Shown: positions 16,404 to 23,826 of the stretch, piece by piece
How the letters are laid out: every line of letters begins with the position of its first letter
Numbering within the stretch: position 1 is the stretch's first letter
Assembly: GCA_030683705.1 (NCBI GenBank)
Contig: JAUXPP010000114.1
Coordinates: forward strand, 1 to 64,000
Reading direction: 5' to 3'
Length of the DNA stretch: 64,000 bases
Source of the DNA: Polaromonas sp.
Lineage (GTDB): Bacteria; Pseudomonadota; Gammaproteobacteria; Burkholderiales; Burkholderiaceae_C
The notes under the pieces: generated by a model
Told to the model about the DNA's origin: nothing
The model's database searches: none
The model's input: the letters and a program-made list of their open reading frames with translations, nothing else
Program-made: the position numbers and the translations under genes

Positions 16404-16730
16404 CTAGGCCGGGACTTGGGCGTCCTTGGGTGAGGGAAGCTTACGAAGGCTATCGAATTCCGCAGGTTGGCCTTGTTGGACTACCTCAAGCGTTTCTACG
16501 CCGTTGATAATTACGATCTCGACAGGAACACGATTCTCCCAAGTGAAGGCCGCAACCAAGGTGTCGCCACTTTTCAGCCAATCGATGATCACTTCAGGGC
16601 GTTCGCCATAGGCGTCGTAAAGGCAGCCAGCTTCTTTCATGTCGTCACTGGGCTCGTCCAGGCAGAAAATCGACAGCTCCACAAGCTTGTCATTGTGAAA
16701 GGTAGCCTCGCCGGTCAAATAGTTGCTCAT
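16404..16730 (-). CDS. Hypothetical protein, 108 aa
   Basis: Acidic small protein (MSNYLTGEATFHNDKLVEL..., DDMKEAGCLYDAYGERPEVIIDWLKSGDTLVAAFTW). No recognised domain. It is divergent from the SRAP gene, with about 100 bp between their starts. Composition is lower in GC than the core genome, consistent with cargo. Confidence 0.6.
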   Translation of the reverse strand: MSNYLTGEATFHNDKLVELSIFCLDEPSDDMKEAGCLYDAYGERPEVIIDWLKSGDTLVAAFTWENRVPVEIVIINGVETLEVVQQGQPAEFDSLRKLPSPKDAQVPA

Positions 16731-16826
16731 ACGTTTCCTTCAGTCGGCGTGGTCGGCTGGCGACGGTGCGCCCGCTTATCTATCATGGCGAAAGTATGCC
16801 GCAAACCACACGACTAGCTAGACCGC

Positions 16827-17561
16827 ATGTGTAACCTCTACACCCCACTCACACCGCCGCTTTTCAGCAAGCTGTTCGGCGTGGAGCTCTACGACCTGTC
16901 TTGGGGCGGCTACGTCGCCCCGCTCAAGCCCGGGCCGTATCTGAGACCTGGCGGCCGAGTGGAAGTCGGCCAGTGGGGAATGATCGCCCCAGGCAGCAAG
17001 TCCCGTTCACCTGTCGGCCAAACCAACAACGCCAGGCGGGAAACGCTTGGCACCCGCAAGACTTACGCCGAGGCTTGGCGCAGCGGCCACCGCTGCCTGA
17101 TCCCCGCATCCAGCTTTATCGAGCCCTATTACCCCGGCCATGACCCGAAGGCAAAAAGCATCAGCTGGTGGTTTGGTCGGGCAGACGGTGAGCCTTGGGC
17201 GCTGGCCGGCATCTGGTCTGAGTGGACCGACCCAAGCACGGGCGAAGTGGTACCGAGCTATTCCATGATCACGCAGAATTGCGATGGCCACCCGCTACTG
17301 GCGCTCATGCACAAGCCAGAGGTCGACAAAGCGACCGGTCTGCAGCTTGCCGAGCAGGACAAGCGGGCCGTCGTGCCAATAGAGCGCGATCGCTGGGATG
17401 AATGGCTACACGGCAGCGTCGAGCAAGCAGACGCGATGATCCAACTGCCTGCGCTCGAGATTTTCAGTCACGGCGCTGCCGACGAGTCAAAGAACGTCCC
17501 GCTACCTGGGCCGGCCAGCGCGAACCAGTTGCAGTCGCATTCGCCTACCGGCCTCTTCTAG
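16827..17561 (+). CDS. SRAP-domain protein (YedK/HMCES family)
   Basis: 244 residues of the SOS-response-associated peptidase family, which crosslinks to abasic sites in single-stranded DNA through the N-terminal cysteine. Cys2 is present after Met1. Other conserved blocks: TNNARRETL, GHRCLIPASSFIEPYY with the active-site Glu, and DGHPLLALMHKPEV with the conserved His. In an element replicating through ssDNA, shielding abasic sites is a sensible role (inference). It is convergent with a LexA-box-associated 65-aa gene. Confidence 0.92.
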   Translation: MCNLYTPLTPPLFSKLFGVELYDLSWGGYVAPLKPGPYLRPGGRVEVGQWGMIAPGSKSRSPVGQTNNARRETLGTRKTYAEAWRSGHRCLIPASSFIEPYYPGHDPKAKSISWWFGRADGEPWALAGIWSEWTDPSTGEVVPSYSMITQNCDGHPLLALMHKPEVDKATGLQLAEQDKRAVVPIERDRWDEWLHGSVEQADAMIQLPALEIFSHGAADESKNVPLPGPASANQLQSHSPTGLF

Positions 17562-17572
17562 GCCAGTCAAGG

Positions 17573-17770
17573 TCAGTTGCCTACCGGTTCCCGTGCAATC
17601 GGATTTAGCCACGTTGCCGCGGCTACTTCCGGTGCCATGGCCCGGTACTCGGTCTGCTTCCACAGCTCCATGGCGACCTCTTCCAACATGGCCTGATCGA
17701 CCGTTTTCCAGCGTTCGTGCAGCCGGTCCGCACAAAGGGCGATCCAGCGGGTAGGTAAAAGCGTTTCCAT
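17573..17770 (-). CDS. Small hypothetical protein, 65 aa, with LexA box
   Basis: METLLPTRWIALCADRLHERW... with an alpha-helical make-up and no known domain. The start codon lies 22 bp from a near-consensus LexA box (17793-17808), so it is probably SOS-induced. It is convergent with the SRAP gene, 11 bp apart. Confidence 0.6.
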   Translation of the reverse strand: METLLPTRWIALCADRLHERWKTVDQAMLEEVAMELWKQTEYRAMAPEVAAATWLNPIAREPVGN

Positions 17771-17777
17771 GTAGAAA

Positions 17778-18209
17778 ATGGTACCAGAAACACTGTATGC
17801 TTATCCAGTGCTTTTTGATGTTTACATTTACTACGATGACCCGGTTGACTCGCTTTCAGCCGGGCCGACGACGGGCGAGCTGGTCCTGAAGAAAGTGGGG
17901 CGCGACCACGGTGTGGAAGCCAATCTTTACCGCCCAGGAACGACTGAACTGCTGCTGCAAATGATGCGTCACGTGCGGGTGGTAGCCATGAACAGCACAA
18001 GCATGGTTCTCGAAGGAACCGCATGGGCGGCAGAACGACCAGCGGCCAGCAAGTCAAAAGGCGCGCATTACACGGTCAGATGGGTGGTCAAACACGTCGG
18101 CGCGCCGGCAGTGGTTGATGCCAAGAGGCTGCAGCGGCGCAGCGCAGGCAGGCTGGCCAGGGCACTCGCTAGCGGATTCGATCCGGCCGACGATGACCGG
18201 GCGGACTAG
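17778..18209 (+). CDS. Hypothetical protein, up to 143 aa
   Basis: Unrecognised protein (LFDVYIYYDDPVDSL..., GRDHGVEANLYRPGTTELLLQMMRHVRVVAMNS...). The first ATG (17778) lies upstream of the LexA box, which would then be inside the gene; a GTG at 17808 is the more likely start. The C-terminus is basic (KRLQRRSAGRLARALASG). It is the last gene before the cassette array. Confidence 0.5.
   Translation: MVPETLYAYPVLFDVYIYYDDPVDSLSAGPTTGELVLKKVGRDHGVEANLYRPGTTELLLQMMRHVRVVAMNSTSMVLEGTAWAAERPAASKSKGAHYTVRWVVKHVGAPAVVDAKRLQRRSAGRLARALASGFDPADDDRAD
17793..17808. promoter_or_regulatory. LexA (SOS) box
   Basis: CTGTATGCTTATCCAG, one mismatch from CTGT-N8-ACAG. It lies between divergent genes, 22 bp before the 65-aa gene. 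Confidence 0.6.
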
Positions 18210-18211
18210 GT

Positions 18212-18252
18212 CTAGGTCAACAACCCCGTAGCGCACAACATTGGAGTTAGAC
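18212..18252 (-). repeat. Terminal attC-like site (degenerate)
   Basis: The R''-type box GTCTAAC overlaps the stop of the last cassette gene (complement of 18246-18252). The far side has only a poor R' candidate near GGTCAAC. It is probably the truncated outer end of the cassette array. Confidence 0.45.
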
Positions 18253-18540
18253 CGCATCGCGTCCCCTTCCTTTGCTTTTCTTCGCGCGTTCTTCAGCTCT
18301 GGGCGTCGAGTAGAAATTCCCGTACCTGTACTTGGCCTGCAACGAGGGATGCATCCGGTCTGGAAAGCTCAGCACCCATAGGGCGTACAGCGGACCTACA
18401 ACGGGAATGAACGCCACGAGCATGGTTCCGAGCTTCAGGGGCAACGGATCATGCCTCCGCCAGATCAGGGCCCCAACAGCGACGGACGCTATGCCCGAGA
18501 GCCCAGCGACGAACATAGCAGGGATGGGAATATCAATCAC
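18247..18540 (-). CDS. Cassette gene: small membrane protein
   Basis: About 97 residues from the GTG at 18540, or from the ATG at 18516; the longer frame to 18606 would begin inside the attC site and is rejected. Two hydrophobic segments (MFVAGLSGIASVAVGALIW and LGTMLVAFIPVVGPLYALWVL) and a Lys/Arg-rich tail. The stop TAA lies within the next attC box. Function unknown, as for most cassette proteins. Confidence 0.6.
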   Translation of the reverse strand: MIDIPIPAMFVAGLSGIASVAVGALIWRRHDPLPLKLGTMLVAFIPVVGPLYALWVLSFPDRMHPSLQAKYRYGNFYSTPRAEERAKKSKGRGRDAV

Positions 18541-18555
18541 TGTGATTGCCGTGCC

Positions 18556-18645
18556 GTTTAACGTCGGCGTTGACCGGCGCGCATGAGGCGAGTGTGCGGC
18601 GCACACGCAAGCACGTGTGCGTCCGTGTCGAACAACCTGTTAGGC
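18556..18645 (-). repeat. attC site 1 (90 bp)
   Basis: On the minus strand it runs from GCCTAAC (R'', complement of 18639-18645) to GTTAAAC (R', complement of 18556-18562). The middle is an imperfect palindrome (GCACACGTGCTTGCGTGTGC). It follows the stop of the 163-aa cassette gene by one base. Confidence 0.8.
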
Positions 18646-18646
18646 A

Positions 18647-19138
18647 TCATTGCTTGCCCCGCTTAACCATCGCGTCGAGATCCAGTCCGCGTTCCTTCGA
18701 AGACCACCTCTCTGGCCAGCACGATCTAGAACTTCCCATATTGAGACCCGCACGCATGATCAGACCGCCCGGCGTGTGGAATGCCTTTACGGAGTAAAAA
18801 ACCTCACCTGTAGAGGCGTCGGCATACTTCACCCACTGCTGTCGCACTGGAAAGATGAAGCCGTCTCGCTCTGTAAATGTTGACACGTCTCTCGCTGCTA
18901 AAACTTGCGCTGCGTTCGGACTGACCAAAACTTTGCCCTCCGATTCACATAGGCGATTGAACTGCCATTGACCGACGATCTCGTCCGCGAACGGGAGTAC
19001 AGCGATTGTCGCGGCTGCGCCAATCAAAGCTATGAGCGCGAGAAGGGGCGATCGCACTCGAGAGCTCGCGCGCTTGCCAAGCACTACAGCGAGCCACAAC
19101 CAAGCTCCCGCCAACGCCAAAACAATCAGCCCTGCCAT
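18647..19138 (-). CDS. Cassette gene: membrane-anchored hypothetical, 163 aa
   Basis: Starts at an ATG 9 bp after attC site 2. Two N-terminal membrane segments (LIVLALAGAWLWLAVVLGK and SPLLALIALIGAAATIAVLPF) precede a soluble domain of about 110 residues (FNRLCESEGKVLVSPNAAQVL...DLDAMVKRGKQ). No family recognised. The stop is followed at once by attC site 1, the classic one-gene cassette layout. Confidence 0.65.
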   Translation of the reverse strand: MAGLIVLALAGAWLWLAVVLGKRASSRVRSPLLALIALIGAAATIAVLPFADEIVGQWQFNRLCESEGKVLVSPNAAQVLAARDVSTFTERDGFIFPVRQQWVKYADASTGEVFYSVKAFHTPGGLIMRAGLNMGSSRSCWPERWSSKERGLDLDAMVKRGKQ

Positions 19139-19146
19139 TCTGTGAT

Positions 19147-19206
19147 GCCTAACGTTTGAGGTAAGCCGGCGCCGAAGGCGATCGGCGCTTGACTGAAAGG
19201 TTAGGT
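19147..19206 (-). repeat. attC site 2 (60 bp)
   Basis: Minus strand ACCTAAC (R'', complement of 19200-19206) to GTTAGGC (R', complement of 19147-19153). The centre holds the palindrome GCGCCGATCGCCTTCGGCGC. Length and boxes match short attC sites. The R'' overlaps the stop codon of the 132-aa cassette gene. Confidence 0.85.
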
Positions 19207-19599
19207 GGCAGCTTCGACGGTGTAACGTGCATAGCGGGTTCCGATATATGCGGCCAGCAACTGAAGCGGCGCTGCAATAAGAAGGGTTGAGATTAACGCT
19301 CCGCCCAAGTAGGCGGGCCAGTCGCTACCTGCGTAGCCCAGCAGTGCCGCGCACGCGCTCCAAACGAGGCCAAGCGCCGCAAAGATCAGCGCAGATAAGA
19401 CCGCGGCGCCTGTCTTAAAGGATGCCCGGGTCAGGGCCACTGCTGCGAACAACGGTAGAACCACAAACGAAATTGCCGACAGTACCCAGGTAAGCCACGA
19501 ACCCTCGGGGACGACAAACCAGCACAGGGTAAGCAATAACAGGTCAGCAGAAACGAAGGGTAGAAGCACCTTCACGGCGGTTGAGACGCACTGTGTCAT
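19201..19599 (-). CDS. Cassette gene: polytopic membrane protein, 132 aa
   Basis: Starts at ATG 19599 (a GTG at 19608 would overlap the attC R' box). About four hydrophobic helices: LLPFVSADLLLLTLCWFVV, LSAISFVVLPLFAAVAL, AAVLSALIFAALGLVW and LGGALISTLLIAAPLQLLAAY. No family recognised. The stop is inside attC site 2. Confidence 0.65.
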   Translation of the reverse strand: MTQCVSTAVKVLLPFVSADLLLLTLCWFVVPEGSWLTWVLSAISFVVLPLFAAVALTRASFKTGAAVLSALIFAALGLVWSACAALLGYAGSDWPAYLGGALISTLLIAAPLQLLAAYIGTRYARYTVEAAT

Positions 19600-19606
19600 A
19601 GCTGCC

Positions 19607-19693
19607 ACCTAACGTTGGAGCTGCCGGGCGCGCCACACCCGCCGCGAAGCGGTCTTCCGCTGTGGCGTGTCCCAGCCGAGCGACCTGTTAGCC
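19607..19693 (-). repeat. attC site 3 (87 bp)
   Basis: Minus strand GGCTAAC (R'', complement of 19687-19693, one base off consensus) to GTTAGGT (R', complement of 19607-19613). The interior CCACAGCGGAAGACCGC...GTGTGGCG is self-complementary. Confidence 0.8.
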
Positions 19694-19694
19694 A

Positions 19695-19961
19695 TCATTT
19701 TTTGCGCCGGCGCCATGGCCAAAGACCGATGAAGGCTAAGACGGGCCAAAAGAAGAGGCTAACTATCTCAAATGGGTTGATGCGATCAGCCTCTTCTTCG
19801 GCGAGGTGTTGCTTTACTCCAGGCAGATCCGGATGAGTGCGCCGAGCTTCTTCGATTGCCGCAAAAGTTGGTGTCGCACTGCATTCGCATTCCACGCAAC
19901 GAGTGGCAGCGGGTTGATTCGATATCCCACAGGCAAGACAGCGCCAGACAAAATTCGGCAT
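19695..19961 (-). CDS. Cassette gene: zinc-ribbon-like membrane protein, 88 aa
   Basis: Starts at an ATG 4 bp after attC site 4. The N-terminus has CLACGISNQPAATRCVEC, two CxxC-like pairs typical of a RanBP/zinc-ribbon fold. Near the end is a membrane segment (EIVSLFFWPVLAFIGLWPW) and a basic tail. Function unknown. Confidence 0.65.
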   Translation of the reverse strand: MPNFVWRCLACGISNQPAATRCVECECSATPTFAAIEEARRTHPDLPGVKQHLAEEEADRINPFEIVSLFFWPVLAFIGLWPWRRRKK

Positions 19962-19964
19962 AGC

Positions 19965-20055
19965 GGCTAACGTGAAGGTAACCGGCGTACAAGACCAGGT
20001 GCGACCGAAGGGAGCAGACGCCCTTGTGCGTCCGTGTTGACCGACATGTTAAGGC
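19965..20055 (-). repeat. attC site 4 (91 bp)
   Basis: Minus strand GCCTTAAC (R''-like, complement of 20048-20055, one extra base) to GTTAGCC (R', complement of 19965-19971). Internal ACGGACGCACAAGGGCGTC is self-complementary, and its outer part resembles attC site 1. Confidence 0.7.
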
Positions 20056-20065
20056 GTACTCGCAC

Positions 20066-20392
20066 TTAGCGGTCCACCAAGTCCACCACCGACCAACGAT
20101 CATCGCGCTTCTTGGTCACGACCGTGAAACACCTTTCGGCAGTTCCGCAGAGCACAAAGTTTGCGTGACCGGAGAAAGACCCGTCGACGAACTCAAACGG
20201 GGCAATCCGCTTCAAGCTCACGGTTTCCGAAGGAACCCCCAGCCGATTGCCTACCGCCGCGCGCCCAAGTTCATAAGGCACGGAATTGGTGATCCAAAAC
20301 TGCCCCAACGCCGCAATAACAATGCCCATGGCACAGACGAGGACGAGCGTTCCAACGAATCTTCGCTTTGTCATTGCCGGCCAGAATTTCAC
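20066..20392 (-). CDS. Cassette gene: membrane-anchored hypothetical, 108 aa
   Basis: First cassette of the array. It starts with GTG at 20392, or with the ATG at 20374 (MTKRRFVG). One N-terminal membrane segment (FVGTLVLVCAMGIVIAALGQFWI) precedes a small soluble domain (LGVPSETVSLKRIAPFEFVDGSFSGHANFVLC...KKRDDRWSVVDLVD). No family recognised. A GTTAAAG sequence at 20409-20415 (minus strand) marks the expected cassette junction. Confidence 0.6.
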   Translation of the reverse strand: MKFWPAMTKRRFVGTLVLVCAMGIVIAALGQFWITNSVPYELGRAAVGNRLGVPSETVSLKRIAPFEFVDGSFSGHANFVLCGTAERCFTVVTKKRDDRWSVVDLVDR

Positions 20393-20434
20393 GGGTGCAT
20401 CCAGTGCGCTTTAACGTAATTTAGACCGCAAACC

Positions 20435-20470
20435 CTGCGGTATAACTTGGCGGCTGCGGTATAACTTGGC
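20435..20470 (+). repeat. Two tandem copies of CTGCGGTATAACTTGGC
   Basis: 17-bp direct repeats at 20435-20451 and 20454-20470 next to the first cassette junction. The gap 20393-20864 contains these, repeat R1 and the zot-tail repeat. I see no gene and no integron integrase there. Confidence 0.7.
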
Positions 20471-20662
20471 CATCAATTTCTCGCTAAGTCCTTATCAGCA
20501 TTGACGTTATTGGGCCGCATCAGATTTTTATACAGGTATAAAAAATCCGACAAACCCCGCAGCCGATTCTAGGAGCCAACGCCTGAGGCGGCATCCTCTA
20601 AATAGCGTACATCGCACAAAAGCCACAGGTTTAGTGCGTTGCCGTTGACTCTGCGAACCACG

Positions 20663-20730
20663 CCAGACTGCATCCGTGGGTACCAGTCGCTGCGCTTTGT
20701 GGCTCGTGGACTACGGGCACCAGGCCTACC
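20663..20730 (+). repeat. Island repeat R1, copy beyond zot
   Basis: Same-orientation partner of 12196-12263, sharing CCAGTCGCTGCGCTTTGTG. The two copies bracket the cargo block. Confidence 0.65.
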
Positions 20731-20746
20731 TTCGGCCTCCCTGGCT

Positions 20747-20860
20747 GTGCCATTGAGCCCCCATTCGTTGAAATCGGAGATGCCCCCTGCATCTGCAGAG
20801 GCCAAGGGGAAGCTTCCGCCGTTAGGCTACGGCCGAAGCAAATGTTTCGCATGCGAAACA
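20747..20860 (-). repeat. Zot-tail-like repeat with parS-like palindrome 3
   Basis: A diverged copy of about 75 bp of the zot 3' region (GGGGGCATCTCCGATTTCAA on the minus strand), immediately beyond the intact zot. It is followed by the palindrome GTTTCGCATGCGAAAC at 20844-20859, here in the extended form T...A like bacterial parS. Confidence 0.65.
20844..20859. promoter_or_regulatory. parS-like palindrome 3
   Basis: GTTTCGCATGCGAAAC flanked by T and A, giving an 18-bp perfect palindrome. It lies 5 bp beyond the zot stop. Confidence 0.65.
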
Positions 20861-20864
20861 CCGT

Positions 20865-22019
20865 CTAGGGTTGACCGATATACCGCCTCTTTGCCATAAA
20901 CCGCAGCACCTCATCATCCCGGCTGACAGTGCTCCTGGCCTCCATGGCTGGTGCCATCGAGCCCACATTCAATGAAATCGGGGATGCCCCCTGCATGTCT
21001 GCAGAGGCCACGCGGGGAGCTTCCGCCGCCCGCCCCTGTTCGGGCCTCTCTTGCGGCCGAAGCGTGTCGTCGAAGAACCCGCCAGCCGCGATCTGGCGGC
21101 ACATCTCCTCCGGAACCTGAAGAGCCGTCGCCTGGTGCGTCCAGCAGCGGCAGCTCCTGGCCTTGCCGCCTCGAGGGATGCCGTCCAGGCAGGCCGCCGG
21201 CTTGGGCGCGGTTACCGGCTGCTGCACGGCGTCATATCTGGCTGCTGTGTGCGCCAGGCCTTCTATGCGCGGCTGGAAGCTTTCCGCGTACTCGGCCGGG
21301 GTCAGTGCCCGCTTCTCGTCCGATCGGGGCGTATAGCCTGGCTGCTGGGCCGTGACGGCCGGGGTTTGCTTGTCCTGGACGGCCCGGGCGGGCTTCATGA
21401 GCGCGTTGTAGGCGAACCAGATCATCCCGGGGATCAGCAGCGCCAGGAAGGCCAGCAGCCAGACCTGCTTGGGGATGGCCTTCTTGCCGGTGTGCAGGCT
21501 GGCCGACTTGTACCAGTCGTAGACCTCCTTGGGAAACGCGACCATGGACACCTTGGCATCCTTGCCGGCACCGGCCTTTTCGCAGTTGCCGTTAACGGCC
21601 GACCACTCCAGGCAGCTGACCAGGTCCGCGCCGAAGGTGCGTTTGAGGTGCCGGTGCCAGCCAGGCGAGCCGATCAGCCGGCGCACGAACAGATCGAGGT
21701 TCTGCGGGTGCTGGGTGATGAGGTAGAAGTCGAAGCCGCGGCGGCGGTGTTCGGCCAGCATGCGCACATGCTCGGGGACCGGCGCCGAGCTGCCGCGCAC
21801 CGGCAGATCGTTGTGGCACTCGTCCACGAAGATGATGGCCCCGTCGGGCAGCTTCTGCCAGTCCTTGAACTCGAATTTCTCCCAGCCGAAGTCTGCGACC
21901 ATCTCGAAGCGGCCGTTGTAATAGACGGCGCGGTTTTCCTTGAGCTGGCGCTCGCGGACCCACTTAAGCGTGTTGAGGGTTTTGCCGGCACCGTTGGCAC
22001 CCGTGACGAGGTGCAGCAT
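20865..22019 (-). CDS. zot: Zot-family assembly ATPase (pI-like)
   Basis: 384-residue inner-membrane ATPase that drives inovirus assembly and extrusion. Walker A is GANGAGKT (7-14) and Walker B is GAIIFVDE (60-67). A membrane helix (QVWLLAFLALLIPGMIWFAY, about 205-224) separates the cytoplasmic ATPase from a periplasmic tail. It starts one base after the stop of the pVI-like gene. The last 55 residues recur as a fragment at 16.2 kb. Confidence 0.93.
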   Translation of the reverse strand: MLHLVTGANGAGKTLNTLKWVRERQLKENRAVYYNGRFEMVADFGWEKFEFKDWQKLPDGAIIFVDECHNDLPVRGSSAPVPEHVRMLAEHRRRGFDFYLITQHPQNLDLFVRRLIGSPGWHRHLKRTFGADLVSCLEWSAVNGNCEKAGAGKDAKVSMVAFPKEVYDWYKSASLHTGKKAIPKQVWLLAFLALLIPGMIWFAYNALMKPARAVQDKQTPAVTAQQPGYTPRSDEKRALTPAEYAESFQPRIEGLAHTAARYDAVQQPVTAPKPAACLDGIPRGGKARSCRCWTHQATALQVPEEMCRQIAAGGFFDDTLRPQERPEQGRAAEAPRVASADMQGASPISLNVGSMAPAMEARSTVSRDDEVLRFMAKRRYIGQP

Positions 22020-22325
22020 CTACTTGAGCACCCACTTCTTGAAGCTGCCGCTGCTGATGCCGTTGAGCGTCTGGCGCACCACGATGGCCGAGAAGATCAT
22101 GCTGATGCAGCTGCCGATCTTCATGTAGGCCATGAGGGCCACCATTTCGGCCGGAAGGCCTGAGAAGGCAGCCACGGCCTGACCCTTGAGCCAGGTCAGC
22201 GTGACATCGACCCCGCCGTAGGTGACGACGGCAATGCCCAGGGACAGCAGCACGCGGCCGACCAGGGAGCCGGTGATGCTGAGCAGCATGCCGCCGACAG
22301 ATGCGAGAACTACAGGAAGCGCCAT
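22020..22325 (-). CDS. pVI-like minor coat protein (DUF2523)
   Basis: 101 residues with three hydrophobic segments (LPVVLASVGGMLLSITGSLV, VLLSLGIAVVTYGGVDVTL, MKIGSCISMIFSAIVVRQTL) and the C-terminal KKWVLK. This is the DUF2523 type found just upstream of zot in many inoviruses, where it acts at the virion tip as pVI does. It overlaps neither neighbour and is tightly packed in the operon. Confidence 0.85.
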   Translation of the reverse strand: MALPVVLASVGGMLLSITGSLVGRVLLSLGIAVVTYGGVDVTLTWLKGQAVAAFSGLPAEMVALMAYMKIGSCISMIFSAIVVRQTLNGISSGSFKKWVLK

Positions 22326-22328
22326 GAT

Positions 22329-23699
22329 TTACCCCCGAGTGACGATGCGCGCCGACAGCAGCGCGGAAATGGCCATGAGCACATAGCCGAGGTTCTCCAG
22401 CCATGGGCAGATGCCCGAGAAAGGAAGATTGACGGTCGTGCCCATGACCGTGACCGACTTGTTGCCGATGCAGGCCGGGCCAGCCGGCAGCGCGTTCGAC
22501 TGGTCGAAAGAATTCGCGCCGACACTGACCGTGTTGTTGCCGGGCAGATCGGTGGTCTGGTTGCCGGTCTTGTTCTTTTCCTGGTCGTAGAGGCCGCTTT
22601 CGTCAGTCGGCCGATTCAGCAGGCAGTTCTGCCGGTGGATCTCCCTGGCGATCGCGCCCTGGATGGCGTCGCCCTCGAAAGTGAAGCCGGCATCGCAGTC
22701 GCCCGAGAAGGAGCTGCCGTCAGAACATTCCGGCGAGCCGGCAGCGGCCTTGCAATGGTCGCCCTTTGAGTTGGTCGTGACGTTCGTGGTGGTGGTTGTC
22801 GTGCCGTTGATGCTGGTGTTGACCGTGGTCGTAGTGGTGCACCTGCCGTCCTTGCATTCGGTCTGGGAGGTGGAATCTTTGGTTTCCGTGCCGGCCGGGG
22901 TCGTGGTGGACTCGGTGGTTTTCTTGTCGGTGACGGTGGGGGTATTGCCCGAGAACGGCACGCAGACGGTGACGCCGTTGACCTGGCCGGGCTGGCCGTT
23001 CTTGCAGGTGTCCGGCTCTGCCGGAACCGGCGCGGTCGCCATCTCGCAGGAGCCTTGCCCCGTTGGGCGCTGGTAAGTCCCTTCACTCAGCCAGTCGCCG
23101 TTGGCCTTCTGGTACGAGGCGGTGCGCGAGAAGTTGACCTTGCAGCCGCGGCCGGCGCCCACTCCTCCGGTGGGCAGGCAGACTTGCCCGCTGGAGATCT
23201 TGCCTGGCACCTGGATATCCCGGCTGCCGAAGGCGGTCGAGTCCAGCAAGGCCGCATCGTTGCACTTCTGATCGTCGGCCTCGGTGGGATTGAGGCATCC
23301 ATTGTTGGTGGCGTTCTGGATGTAGGAAGCATTACAGGTGCACAGCCCGCCTGACAGCGTGCTGTTGGCCGGACAGGACGCCGGGCCGAGGTTGTAATAA
23401 ATGCCGTGGTTGGACTTGGGACCTTCGTGGTTCGAGATAAGGCAGCCCGCTGCAGCCTGCGTCGGATGCGGGAACTCAAAGGTGCTGGTGATGGTGCCGA
23501 AGTAGGTTGCGCCCTGGCCGGCGGCGATGGCGTTGCACGCCGCAGCCGGCGACGGGTAATACGGCGGGTTGCCGTCCTGACCGACCCGGTAGCTGACGAT
23601 CTGCGGGAACGGCGCAAATGCAGCTTGTGCCGGCGTCCAGACCATGGCCAGCGTGGCTGCCAGCAGCAGCCAGACGCCTAGGCGGTAAAGATAAGCCAT
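22329..23699 (-). CDS. pIII-like adsorption protein
   Basis: 456 residues. A signal peptide (ending TPAQA), then a Cys-rich N-terminal domain (SCPANSTLSGGLCTCNASY), a Thr-rich low-complexity linker (TTTTVNTSINGTTTTTTNVTT), another Cys-rich domain and a C-terminal membrane anchor (LENLGYVLMAISALLSARIV). This layout, and its place between the coat and pVI genes, matches pIII, which binds the host pilus and receptor. Its sequence will define host range. Confidence 0.85.
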   Translation of the reverse strand: MAYLYRLGVWLLLAATLAMVWTPAQAAFAPFPQIVSYRVGQDGNPPYYPSPAAACNAIAAGQGATYFGTITSTFEFPHPTQAAAGCLISNHEGPKSNHGIYYNLGPASCPANSTLSGGLCTCNASYIQNATNNGCLNPTEADDQKCNDAALLDSTAFGSRDIQVPGKISSGQVCLPTGGVGAGRGCKVNFSRTASYQKANGDWLSEGTYQRPTGQGSCEMATAPVPAEPDTCKNGQPGQVNGVTVCVPFSGNTPTVTDKKTTESTTTPAGTETKDSTSQTECKDGRCTTTTTVNTSINGTTTTTTNVTTNSKGDHCKAAAGSPECSDGSSFSGDCDAGFTFEGDAIQGAIAREIHRQNCLLNRPTDESGLYDQEKNKTGNQTTDLPGNNTVSVGANSFDQSNALPAGPACIGNKSVTVMGTTVNLPFSGICPWLENLGYVLMAISALLSARIVTRG

Positions 23700-23737
23700 G
23701 CGGCACCCAGCAAGGCGATGATGACGAAAATTCCCAT
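23678..23737 (-). CDS. Possible 19-aa hydrophobic peptide
   Basis: MGIFVIIALLGAAWLIFTA between the major coat and adsorption genes, overlapping the latter's start by 22 bp, with GAGG 9 bp before the ATG. It is entirely membrane-like. It may be a tiny pVII/pIX-type coat protein or only a translational coupler. It is below normal annotation size. Confidence 0.35.
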   Translation of the reverse strand: MGIFVIIALLGAAWLIFTA

Positions 23738-23826
23738 GGTGTGGACCTCAGCGCAGCGCCAGACATTGGCGCTCTGGTGAGGCCCCCCGGAGGGACAGAC
23801 CCCCCCCGGAGGACTTCAGCCAGCGC

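Noticed and set aside
18541..18606. Start at 18606 for the first-listed cassette gene
   Set aside because: It would lie inside attC site 1; a start after R' is expected.
20435..20470. CRISPR-like repeats
   Set aside because: Only two tandem copies separated by 2 bp and no spacers.
18000..20600. Complete integron
   Set aside because: No IntI gene or clear attI site in the window; called a CALIN.
21051..22163. 370-aa open frame opposite zot
   Set aside because: Antisense shadow; the zot frame has Walker motifs and fits the operon.
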